DNA of 5,892 nt from Candidatus Hydrogenedentota bacterium (lineage in GTDB: Bacteria; Hydrogenedentota; Hydrogenedentia; Hydrogenedentales; CAITNO01): assembly GCA_029554925.1 (NCBI GenBank), contig JAKPUV010000060.1, positions 1 to 5,892 on the forward strand, read 5' to 3'. The notes under the pieces were generated by a model that saw only the letters and a program-made list of their open reading frames with translations, made no database searches and was not told where the DNA came from. The position numbers and the translations under genes were made by a program. This document shows, piece after piece, positions 1-5,586 of the stretch (its first letter is position 1; each line of letters begins with the position of its first letter).

Positions 1-263
1 CGCAGGCCGAAGAGCACGAGGCCCGTGTCGCGGTCATGCAGCCCGCCCGCGAACCCGAAGGGAGCCTTCAGGCCCTCGTAGCCCGGCGCAACGTCCTCAT
101 CCAGAATCACGCCCCAGGCATCGTATTCAACTGTCCGGACCACGTCCCCCGCCGCCGTATACACCGCCCGCAGGGAACCCACCTGATCCTGCGCGATGTA
201 GTATACGTCCTCGCCCTGCATCCTCGCCACCGGCATCCGCCCGCCCGCATACTCGAACCGGGC
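1..263. repeat. RHS core direct repeat, copy 1 (partner at 2105-2364)
   Basis: Base for base this matches 2105-2364. In the first 206 positions only three differ (120, 179 and 197). Further differences lie at 207, 208, 211 and 221, plus a 3-base indel near 238-241. Identity stops abruptly after 263. The left end is set by the window, so the repeat may be longer. Two directly repeated cores flanking a toxin/immunity pair are a substrate for homologous recombination. Confidence 0.9.
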
Positions 264-364
264 CACCACCGCATCCGAACCGTCCAGCACGGCCAGCAAC
301 TGCTGGTTCACCCCGCCCCAGAGATACTTCTCCACCACCCCGTCCACGGACTTGGCCACCCGCC
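1..364 (-). pseudogene. Displaced RHS core fragment, truncated at its 5' end and cut by the window edge
   Basis: Read on the minus strand, the frame opens after a TGA at about 373-375. From about 364 it encodes a typical RHS/YD-repeat stretch (RVAKSVDGVVEKYLWGG, then RFEYAGGRMPVA, then AQDQVGSLRAVY), and it is still open at base 1 at DTGLVLFGLR. It has no plausible ribosome binding site and lacks the long RHS shell that should precede it. It is therefore best read as a displaced core fragment serving as the head of a further toxin tip outside the window. It is nearly identical to the core at 2105-2364 but keeps the Gly of the DQVGS motif. It lies directly downstream of the immunity gene on the same strand. 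A GTG at 359 could start a short protein, but nothing supports its use. The family call is firm; whether the fragment is expressed is unknown. Confidence 0.75.
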
Positions 365-380
365 AGAAACGTCACACGTG

Positions 381-407
381 CGAAGGACCCCACGCCGGGG
401 GCCTTCG
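381..407 (-). other. Strong stem-loop between the immunity gene and the displaced RHS core
   Basis: The arms CGAAGG and CCTTCG enclose a one-by-one mismatch, then CCCC paired with GGGG, around a five-base loop. It begins about ten bases after the immunity stop codon. No T-run follows on the minus strand, so it is not a classical intrinsic terminator. It could protect the mRNA 3' end, act as a weak terminator, or mark the cassette boundary. The structure is seen directly; the function is a guess. Confidence 0.5.
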
Positions 408-417
408 ATCCTCATTT

Positions 418-1356
418 TCAGGCATCATCTCCTCCCCCCCCTGACTCTTTGGATGTTGACTCCGGCGGCGACCCCAACACCGCCTCCACCGCCTCACGGA
501 AAGAGGTGCCCAATGCCCGGGGTTCCGCGTCATCGTCCCCGGTGCGGTACACTTTTCGGTCCCGCGCGCCCGCCCGCAGCAGGAGATGGACCACCCCGCC
601 GGACGCCGGGTGGACATCCCCGATCATCACGAAATCACCGGCCGTGAGCGCCAACGGGAACAGCTCATCCACCCCCATCAGCTCCGCCACCCCCGCCGGG
701 GCCGCCCCCAACGACACCCCGTCCGTCTGCGACAAGAGATCCAGATAGTCCTCCGGCGGCGTGATTCCCAGTTCCTTGAACTTCTCCCGGCAGTACTTCT
801 TGGACTGCGGCAGGGCAAACGAGGACATGCCGTAGGTTTCCCGCCACTCGGCCATCCATCCCGTGAGCGGCCTGAACGGCTCCAACGAATAGTCGGGTTC
901 CACCGGCTCCGGTTCCACATACGGAACCATGGGGTCAAAGTGGATCGTCACCTTGTCAATCACCGGGGCATACCGCCGCATCGCCCGCTTAGGCGGAAAT
1001 GCGGAGTAATTCAAGAAGAACAAGTCCCCCCGTGAGAGGGTGAACACCATCTTGTACTTCTGGTCCGGCAGTTCCCGAAAATGGTACGCAATGGTCGCAA
1101 ACTTTTTCACAATGCCCCGGTCGGGAAAACGCACAGCCTCCACCCGGCGGGTCTTGAAGAGGTTTATCTCCCGCGAAACCCTCGGACATCGGGAGGCGAG
1201 ATAGACACGAAGCATCTGCTGCCGCAGAATGTCGGCGACCTCGGGAGTCACCGCTTGCATCAGGTGACTTAGAAGACGCCTCTCAAGGGGAGTGAAATCT
1301 CCGAACGTTAACTTCCGGAACAATTTCAACCTCTGGAAGAGCAGCCATTCTCTCAT
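418..1356 (-). CDS. Probable RHS-toxin immunity protein with C-terminal SUKH (SMI1/KNR4-like) domain
   Basis: The protein has 312 residues. Residues about 187-294 have the SUKH pattern: a helix, then PPEDYLDLLSQTDG (200-213), strands around DFVMIGDV (241-248) and VVHLLL (255-260), and a closing helix at TSFREAVEAVL (284-294). SUKH proteins are known immunity partners of nuclease toxins in polymorphic-toxin loci, and they act in the cytoplasm by binding the toxin. Residues 1-145 form a separate, unrecognised N-terminal part with several strand-like stretches (KYKMVFTLSRGDLFFLNY). A Pro/Glu-rich linker (about 146-165) joins the two halves. The tail (298-312) is Ser/Gly/Asp-rich and probably disordered. 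ATG at 1356 is chosen because a good ribosome binding site precedes it. The gene follows the toxin tip with only six bases between them, so the two are almost certainly co-transcribed. The SUKH assignment is by pattern only; the cognate pairing is inferred from position. Confidence 0.7.
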   Translation of the reverse strand: MREWLLFQRLKLFRKLTFGDFTPLERRLLSHLMQAVTPEVADILRQQMLRVYLASRCPRVSREINLFKTRRVEAVRFPDRGIVKKFATIAYHFRELPDQKYKMVFTLSRGDLFFLNYSAFPPKRAMRRYAPVIDKVTIHFDPMVPYVEPEPVEPDYSLEPFRPLTGWMAEWRETYGMSSFALPQSKKYCREKFKELGITPPEDYLDLLSQTDGVSLGAAPAGVAELMGVDELFPLALTAGDFVMIGDVHPASGGVVHLLLRAGARDRKVYRTGDDDAEPRALGTSFREAVEAVLGSPPESTSKESGGGGDDA

Positions 1357-1361
1357 TGGTT

Positions 1362-1369
1362 CTCACCTT
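1362..1369 (-). promoter_or_regulatory. Ribosome binding site of the immunity gene, overlapping the toxin stop codon
   Basis: On the minus strand AAGGTGAG lies five bases before the ATG at 1356, and its internal TGA is the toxin stop codon. The final toxin codons therefore form the immunity gene's Shine-Dalgarno sequence. This arrangement favours translational coupling, so ribosomes finishing the toxin can start the immunity protein. Confidence 0.7.
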
Positions 1370-2370
1370 ATTTTCGAAGCCACTATTGGGGAGGCAATTC
1401 CTGTTCCCGCGCCTAAGAGGAATCCAATAGTTGCTCCTGTGATTCCATCCGGAAGCCTATTCCATAGACTTGTCAGCTCGTCATTTCGAGTGTATGCGTC
1501 TCTAAACCCCTTTTTCAAGAACCGAAATCTCGACGGATCATTCAGCGCATGGTCAATACCCCACATGAGTTTCTGGTTGGCCGGAGAATTCACAACGAAC
1601 TCCCTGACAGAGTTCGGAACCCATGAAGGCTTCCCATAACGCTTTGGGATAAAATGCGAGGACTCTATCCATTCCTTTCCCCGCGGAAAGGCGGGATTTG
1701 ACCGCCATGTGCCTTTTACAAGTCCCTGCTGCGCGGCGCGCTTGGTCCCTATTCTGGTCCCAATTTTTGCCCCCGCAGCGGCACCAGCACCCCCTTCCAG
1801 CGCCATTCCGTATAACGTTCCGGCAACCTCCCCGGCCAAATAGGCCCCCGAACTGTCATCCACATAGTCACTGAGCCCGCCAGCATCCCTGACGAGCCCC
1901 GTAATGCCAAACGTCATGGCGTCGCCGAAGCCTGCGCTCATATTGGCTGCGGTGTTTATGGCGCGGTCATACCACGCCAACAGCCCGCTCGGGTCCACGG
2001 CGTTGACCGGGTCATTCCCGCAGTAGGCGTAGAGGTCGGTGTCACCGCCGGCGAGGCCGATGGGGTCTCTGGAGGTCCAGCGGCCGGTCTCGGGGTCGTA
2101 ATTGCGCAGGCCGAAGAGCACGAGGCCCGTGTCGCGGTCATGCAGCCCGCCCGCGAACCCGAAGGGAGCCTTCAGGCCCTCGTAGCCCGGCGCAACGTCC
2201 TCATCCAGAATCACGCCCCAGGCGTCGTATTCAACTGTCCGGACCACGTCCCCCGCCGCCGTATACACCGCCCGCAGGGAACGCACCTGATCCTGCGCGA
2301 GGTAGTATACTCCCCCGCCCTGCACCCTCGCCACCGGCATCCGGCCCGCATACTCGAACCGGGCGGCCAC
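1363..2370 (-). CDS. RHS core C-terminus with variable toxin tip (5'-truncated, displaced cassette)
   Basis: The 335 residues start at a GTG. Residues 4-130 are the end of an RHS core: RFEYAGRMPVA, DPETGRWTSRDPIGL (92-106), LYAYCGNDPVNAVDPSGL (113-130). The last of these is the DPxGL motif, after which RHS tips are known to be cut off. Residues about 147-190 resemble the GFGDAMTFGITGLVRD linker common between RHS core and toxin. The tip proper (about 220-335) contains WIESSHFIPKRYG (234-246), a conserved-looking N/P/H stretch to DHALNDPSRFRF (273-284), and a hydrophobic C-terminus (311-331). I infer a His-dependent nuclease of HNH/ENDO VII type because of the His motifs and the SUKH neighbour; no family is proven. 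Intact RHS proteins exceed 1,000 residues, so this lacks the secretion and shell parts. An in-frame TAA lies just upstream (2398-2400) and no ribosome binding site precedes the GTG, so independent translation is doubtful. Base composition drops in GC within the tip. Confidence 0.8.
   Translation of the reverse strand: MAARFEYAGRMPVARVQGGGVYYLAQDQVRSLRAVYTAAGDVVRTVEYDAWGVILDEDVAPGYEGLKAPFGFAGGLHDRDTGLVLFGLRNYDPETGRWTSRDPIGLAGGDTDLYAYCGNDPVNAVDPSGLLAWYDRAINTAANMSAGFGDAMTFGITGLVRDAGGLSDYVDDSSGAYLAGEVAGTLYGMALEGGAGAAAGAKIGTRIGTKRAAQQGLVKGTWRSNPAFPRGKEWIESSHFIPKRYGKPSWVPNSVREFVVNSPANQKLMWGIDHALNDPSRFRFLKKGFRDAYTRNDELTSLWNRLPDGITGATIGFLLGAGTGIASPIVASKIR
2105..2364. repeat. RHS core direct repeat, copy 2 (partner at 1-263)
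   Basis: This is the second copy of the core repeat, encoding RHS residues from RFEYAG to DTGLVLFGLR. It differs from copy 1 at seven point positions plus one 3-base indel. One change turns the Gly of DQVGS into Arg. The match ends at 2364 where unrelated sequence begins, marking a recombination junction close to the start of the cassette. Confidence 0.9.
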
Positions 2371-2481
2371 AGCGCACGTATTGTTGCGGGGCGGAGCTTA
2401 CCAGAGGCCACTTCTCCAAATTCAGGCGGGAAGCTCATCCTCATTCCCACAGCCTCTTCAGCCCGCAATACCGGAATGCTG
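2371..2481. other. Junction region upstream of the RHS cassette; possible out-of-frame RHS remnant
   Basis: This short stretch separates the truncated RHS core from the divergent SirB1-like gene. On the minus strand, one frame away from the core, codons about 2419-2375 read LEKWPLVSSAPQQYV. This loosely recalls the QYVW segments of RHS/YD repeats and may be the ruined upstream part of the same or another RHS gene. The stretch is too short to be sure. No promoter for the RHS cassette is visible here. Confidence 0.25.
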
Positions 2482-2487
2482 TATAAT
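2482..2487 (+). promoter_or_regulatory. Candidate -10 element for the SirB1-like gene
   Basis: A perfect TATAAT stands in otherwise GC-rich DNA, 52 bases before the chosen ATG. That implies a leader of roughly 45 bases. The -35 region is poor (TTCAGC at 2457-2462, with a long spacer of 19), so strength or activator dependence is unclear. Its position between two divergent genes fits a plus-strand promoter. Confidence 0.5.
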
Positions 2488-2539
2488 CCCCCGCGGGACC
2501 CCGCACAACACCGGGGTTTCGGAAGGGTTGACACGCCCC

Positions 2540-3439
2540 ATGGTGAGCCTGAACCAGAGCGCCCCCGGCACCAAGCCCGACGCCGCGCGCGCGGCCAAAC
2601 TGGCCGCCCTGCTCCGCCTGCTCGACGACGCCTCGCCCGTGGTGCGCGGCGCCGTGACGCGGGAGCTCCGCGCCCTGGGGGACGGCCTGCCGGAGGCGCT
2701 GACGCAGCTGCCCGCGCCCCCCTCCCCCGGCGACTGGCACCTCCTCCGCGAGCTCGCGGGCGACACGGCGCGCGAGCTTCTCCCCGGGCAGTGGGAAAGC
2801 TGGCGCGACGCCCCCGACGACGCGGCGCGCCTGGAGGCCGCCCTGGCGGCCCTCACCCGGTTCCTCGGATGGCCCCGGACGCGGCCGCCGCTCGGCGAGC
2901 GCCTCGACGCCCTGGCCGCCGACTTCGTCCAGTCGGGGAGGGGGCAGACCCCCTCGTCCCTGGCCGCGTGGCTCGCCGACGAGCGGGGCTGGCGCCCCGT
3001 GCCCGGCGACCGCTCCGAAACCGTCCACGCCGATGCGGACCGCGTCCTTGACTCCGGCGAGGGGGCGCCCGCCCTGCTCGCCGCCCTCTTCCACCTCGCC
3101 GCGGCGCGTCTCGGCGCGCGCGTGGTCTGGTGCCGGTGGACGGGCCACGCCGCCATGACCCGGTTTGACGAGGCCGGCGACGAGCGGATCGTGGACTGGA
3201 AGACCGCCGCGCGCGCCCTGGACTTCCCCGAGTTCCTGCGGATGCAGGGGCCCTCGGCCGACGCCGCCGAGCGCGTGCTCGCCTCAGCCCTTTCCACCGA
3301 GGAGATCCTGCACCTGGTGCTCGTGGCCACCGCGCAGTCCCTCAGCCACAGCCAGGACTACGAGGCCGCCCTCGCCGTGATCTCCCTCGCCCAGAACCTC
3401 AAGACGGACACCCCCGCCGCCGACGCCCCCCGCGTCTGA
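2540..3439 (+). CDS. SirB1-like transglutaminase-fold protein with N-terminal HEAT-like segment
   Basis: The protein has 299 residues. Residues about 18-50 (AAKLAALLRLLDDASPVVRGAVTRELRALGD) look like a HEAT-type helical repeat, as often precedes the SirB1/Transglut_core2 domain. Residues about 95-235 follow that domain: LEAALAALTRFLGWP, RLDALAADF (121-129), then VLDSGEGAPALLAALFHLAAARLGARVVWCRWTGHA (169-204), and VDWKTAARALDFPEFL (218-233). The position equivalent to R-x-G-I-P lacks a Cys nucleophile, whereas His203 and Asp219 are present. Catalysis is therefore doubtful and a binding or scaffold role more likely. Residues 240-285 are helical. There is no signal peptide, so it is probably cytoplasmic. 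ATG at 2540 is preferred over an upstream in-frame ATG (2381) because similarity begins here and a TATAAT lies in between; GGAAGGG at 2521-2527 is a distant ribosome binding site. The gene stands alone, divergent from the RHS cassette and convergent with uxaC. The physiological role is unknown. Confidence 0.7.
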   Translation: MVSLNQSAPGTKPDAARAAKLAALLRLLDDASPVVRGAVTRELRALGDGLPEALTQLPAPPSPGDWHLLRELAGDTARELLPGQWESWRDAPDDAARLEAALAALTRFLGWPRTRPPLGERLDALAADFVQSGRGQTPSSLAAWLADERGWRPVPGDRSETVHADADRVLDSGEGAPALLAALFHLAAARLGARVVWCRWTGHAAMTRFDEAGDERIVDWKTAARALDFPEFLRMQGPSADAAERVLASALSTEEILHLVLVATAQSLSHSQDYEAALAVISLAQNLKTDTPAADAPRV

Positions 3440-3458
3440 GCCCCGCGCACTGCGGAGG

Positions 3459-3497
3459 CACGGACAAACACGGACCCACCCACGGACCCGCACGGAC
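3459..3497. repeat. Short direct repeats, four copies of CACGGAC
   Basis: CACGGAC starts at 3459, 3469, 3481 and 3491, with three to five variable bases between copies. It begins 20 bases after the SirB1-like stop codon. The last copy with its following AAG can pair with CTTGTCC at 3530-3536, giving a seven-base stem that might help end transcription, although no T-run follows. The repeat resembles tandem intergenic repeats seen in several environmental phyla. Its function is unknown. Confidence 0.7.
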
Positions 3498-3513
3498 AAG
3501 AGCCCCCCAGCCT

Positions 3514-3546
3514 GTCCACCTCGTCCACCTTGTCCACTCCGTCCAC
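3514..3546. repeat. Nine-base tandem repeat, four copies of GTCCAC plus three variable bases
   Basis: GTCCAC starts at 3514, 3523, 3532 and 3541, a strict period of nine. On the minus strand it reads as GTGGAC repeats, which would translate as VDxVDx or WTxWTx and creates spurious reading frames. It shares the GGAC core with the repeats at 3459-3497 and 5587-5620. Confidence 0.8.
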
Positions 3547-3584
3547 CCTGCCCGGCGGCCGCGCGGCATCTTCGCCAGAACGCC

Positions 3585-3612
3585 TTGCTTTCCCGGGCGG
3601 ACATGGTAAAAT
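3585..3612 (+). promoter_or_regulatory. Candidate sigma70-type promoter reading into the intergenic region
   Basis: TTGCTT (3585-3590) is followed after 16 bases by TAAAAT (3607-3612), one mismatch from the -10 consensus. It is one of the few AT-rich spots in this gap. No gene starts downstream on the plus strand before uxaC, which reads the other way. If active, it would make a non-coding transcript or RNA antisense to the uxaC 3' end. Confidence 0.45.
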
Positions 3613-3617
3613 TCAGG

Positions 3618-3980
3618 TGGCCTTGCGCGCCGCATGACCGGCCTTGGGAGCCGGAGTGAGGCAAATGGGCGAAACGGAGCGAAGACGCCCGATTGTGGCG
3701 CGGCGCGGCGGGCGGTGACCCGGTCCGGGCGTTGACCCACGGGCAAAGCCGGGGCGGCGACCCCGATCACGGGTGGAATGGACAGGCGGCGGTGTTCCGG
3801 AGCGCGCCGACGTTCCCGCAGGGAACACGAAAAGGGCCGGTGAGCCCGAAAAGAGGGCGCAGGTCTCGCGGAATCCGCCCGCCGGTGGCATTGCGCGGAA
3901 GTGGCGTGGCGAAAAGGCCCGACAGTCGAACAAGGGCCGTCCCCGGCCCAAGTGCCGACGCCCAGGAGAGGGCGACCGCC
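3618..3980 (+). ncRNA. Candidate structured RNA of unknown class
   Basis: Downstream of the promoter-like element lies a chain of compact hairpins: 3638-3654 (CCGGC/GCCGG), 3667-3690 (GGGCG/CGCCC), 3812-3826 (GTTCCC/GGGAAC with a triloop), 3834-3847 (GGGC/GCCC), 3934-3949 (GGGCCG/CGGCCC, TCCC loop) and 3959-3974 (CGCCC/GGGCG, AGGAGA loop). Several are separated by GAAAA linkers, which suggests the plus strand is the RNA. CTTGGG-AG-CCGG at 3643-3654 could also pair over long range with CCGGCCCAAG near 3943-3952. I looked for the conserved cores of RNase P RNA, tmRNA, SRP RNA and tRNA and did not find them. High GC makes chance hairpins common, so this is a weak call. The alternative is plain spacer or a decayed gene. 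Confidence 0.25.
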
Positions 3981-4017
3981 TTTCACGACGCCGCTTCCGC
4001 GCTCTTTTGCTGCGCGG

Positions 4018-5445
4018 TCAGCGGACCGGCAGCCCAAACCCGAAATACGCGTTCGCGTTGTTGTAGCAGACGTCCCGGACCAGCTCGCCGTAGGTCTTGT
4101 AGCCCATGGGCAGCAGGCCGTTGGCGATGTCCGAGCCGATCATGTTGCAGAGGATGCGCCGGAAGTACTCGTGGCGCGTGTAGCTCAGGAAGCTCCGGCT
4201 GTCCGTGAGCATCCCCACAAAGCGGCTCAGCAGCCCCGTCTGCGACAGCATCTCCATCTGGCGGATCATGCCGTCCATCTGGTCGTTGAACCACCACCCG
4301 CTGCCGAACTGCATCTTGCCGGGCGCCGACCCGTCCTGGAAATTGCCCGTCATGGTGGCCAGCACCATGTTGGCCGCCGGGTTGATGGTGTAGAGGACCG
4401 TCGGCGCGAGCTGGCCGGTGCGCTCCAGGCTGTCCAGATACTTTGCCAGGGGCCGCGCGAAGGGCGCGTCGCCCACGGAGTCATAGCCCGTGTCCGGGCC
4501 GAGGAGCCCGGCCATGCGCGAGTTCAGGTTGCGGATGGGGCCGATGTGCAGCTGCTGCGCCCAGCCCTTCGCGTGGTTCATGCGGCCCAGCTCCAGCAGC
4601 GTGGCCGACTTGTACTGGAGCGCCGCGTCCGCGTCCGGCGTGTTGCCGTCGCGGGCGGCCCGGTAGGCCGCCTCCACCGTCGCCGCGCTGAAGTCCGCCG
4701 CGTAGGGCGTCTCCAGCCCGTGGTCGGCGATGCGGCAGCCGCAGTCGTGGAAGAAGTCCTGGCGTTTGCGCAGGGCCTCCAGCAGGCGCTCCCAGGTGGG
4801 GCAGTCCATGCCCGCCGCCGCCTCCAACCGCGCCACCCAGGCGGTGAAGACCGCCGGATCGTCCACAGCCAGGGCCTTGTCGGGCCGCCAGGTGGGCAGC
4901 ACCCGGATGTCGAAGTCCGGGTCCGCGGCGATCTTGCGGTGCGCCGCCAGGTCGTCCACCGGGTCGTCGGTGGTGCAGACCAGCGCCACCCGCATCTGGC
5001 GCATGATGCCGCGCGCGGAGAACGCCGGTTGCGCCAGCTTCTCGTTGCACTCCTCCCAGATGCCGGGGGCGGTGTCCGGGGTGAACAGGCGGTCGGCGAT
5101 GCCGAAGGGGCGCTTGAGCTCCATGTGGGCCCAGTGGTAGGCGGGGTTGCGCACGCACTTGGGCACGGTCTCGGCCCACTTCATGTACTTCTCGTAGTCC
5201 GGCGAGTCGCCGGTGCAGTAGCGCTCGGGAACGCCGTTGGCGCGCATGAGCCGCCACTTGTAGTGGTCCCCCGCCAGCCAGACCTCCGCCAGGTTGGCGA
5301 AGCGGTGGTCCTCGGCGATCAGCCCGGCCGGCAGGTGGCAGTGGTAGTCAATGATGGGCAGTTCCCGCGCAAACTCGTGGTACAGCTGCCGCGCCGGCTC
5401 GTTCGTGAGCAGAAAATCGTCCTTGATGTACAGGCTCTTGGGCAT
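4018..5445 (-). CDS. uxaC: Glucuronate (uronate) isomerase
   Basis: The enzyme interconverts D-glucuronate and D-fructuronate, and D-galacturonate and D-tagaturonate, the first step of hexuronate breakdown in the cytoplasm. The 475 residues match the usual family length of about 470. Visible family features are IIDYHCHL (31-38) with metal-site residues His35 and His37, NLAEVWLAGDHYKWRLMRANGV (51-72), VCTTDDPVDDL (157-166), CGCRIADHGLE (235-245), QQLHIGPIRNLNSRM (297-311), GSGWWFNDQMDGM (381-393) and LTDSRSFLSYTRHEYFRRILC (413-433). The amidohydrolase-fold barrel is complete with no break. ATG at 5445 is chosen because AGGAGG stands eight bases upstream and the domain starts here. An upstream in-frame start (5622) would add residues encoded by a repeat and by the promoter. 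The gene has its own promoter and leader, and no uxuA/uxaB/kdgK neighbour is present in the window. The assignment is confident. Confidence 0.97.
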   Translation of the reverse strand: MPKSLYIKDDFLLTNEPARQLYHEFARELPIIDYHCHLPAGLIAEDHRFANLAEVWLAGDHYKWRLMRANGVPERYCTGDSPDYEKYMKWAETVPKCVRNPAYHWAHMELKRPFGIADRLFTPDTAPGIWEECNEKLAQPAFSARGIMRQMRVALVCTTDDPVDDLAAHRKIAADPDFDIRVLPTWRPDKALAVDDPAVFTAWVARLEAAAGMDCPTWERLLEALRKRQDFFHDCGCRIADHGLETPYAADFSAATVEAAYRAARDGNTPDADAALQYKSATLLELGRMNHAKGWAQQLHIGPIRNLNSRMAGLLGPDTGYDSVGDAPFARPLAKYLDSLERTGQLAPTVLYTINPAANMVLATMTGNFQDGSAPGKMQFGSGWWFNDQMDGMIRQMEMLSQTGLLSRFVGMLTDSRSFLSYTRHEYFRRILCNMIGSDIANGLLPMGYKTYGELVRDVCYNNANAYFGFGLPVR

Positions 5446-5453
5446 GGCTCCGT

Positions 5454-5459
5454 CCTCCT
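5454..5459 (-). promoter_or_regulatory. Ribosome binding site of uxaC
   Basis: AGGAGG on the minus strand lies eight bases before the ATG at 5445. It decides the start codon against the longer open frame beginning at 5622, which has no comparable signal. Confidence 0.85.
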
Positions 5460-5469
5460 TTTCCGGTTG

Positions 5470-5507
5470 GCCGCCGCAAGACGCGGCGCGGCCCCGCCAC
5501 GGGGGCC
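5470..5507 (-). promoter_or_regulatory. Two hairpins in the uxaC mRNA leader
   Basis: Between the promoter and the ribosome binding site, GGCCCC/GGGGCC (5490-5507, six-base loop) and GCCGC/GCGGC (5470-5487, eight-base loop) can form back to back. The distance from the predicted start of transcription (near 5526) to the ATG is about 80 bases. They could stabilise the leader or take part in control of expression. They match no riboswitch class I know, and chance pairing is possible at this GC content. Confidence 0.35.
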
Positions 5508-5532
5508 TACGGCACAATTGCCGGAACCTTCC

Positions 5533-5561
5533 ATTATAGGGATGAAAGGGAAAAAGGGCAA
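5533..5561 (-). promoter_or_regulatory. Strong sigma70-type promoter of uxaC
   Basis: On the minus strand TTGCCC (5556-5561) is followed by a 17-base spacer and a perfect TATAAT (5533-5538). The spacer is rich in T and C. Orientation and distance fit uxaC exactly. The spacing and -10 box are the best in the window, so this is a confident call for sequence alone. Confidence 0.8.
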
Positions 5562-5586
5562 GGTCGGGAAGCAGCGCGGGGGGCAA

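Noticed and set aside
36..647. Long plus-strand open frames over the RHS fragments (also 2140 onward)
   Set aside because: They are Arg/Pro/His-rich translations of the reverse strand of RHS core copies. The two look alike only because the underlying DNA is repeated.
1..2370. Insertion sequence or transposon causing the duplication
   Set aside because: The repeats are coding RHS core, with no transposase, no terminal inverted repeats and no target duplication visible.
2381..2539. N-terminal extension of the SirB1-like gene to 2381
   Set aside because: It covers the TATAAT and low-complexity sequence with no similarity to the family.
3459..3546. CRISPR array
   Set aside because: Units are only nine to twelve bases, with no spacers of CRISPR length and no cas gene.
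3618..3980. RNase P RNA, tmRNA, SRP RNA or tRNA
   Set aside because: The conserved cores (the GAGGAAAGTCC element, tmRNA ends, the SRP GGAAGG loop, a T-loop GTTCGA with pairing arms) are absent.
3399..4037. Minus-strand open frame of about 212 codons in the 578-base gap
   Set aside because: Low-complexity Arg/Ala/Pro-rich product. It overlaps the ends of both flanking genes, includes the WTxWTx translation of the nine-base repeat, and shows no domain or ribosome binding site.
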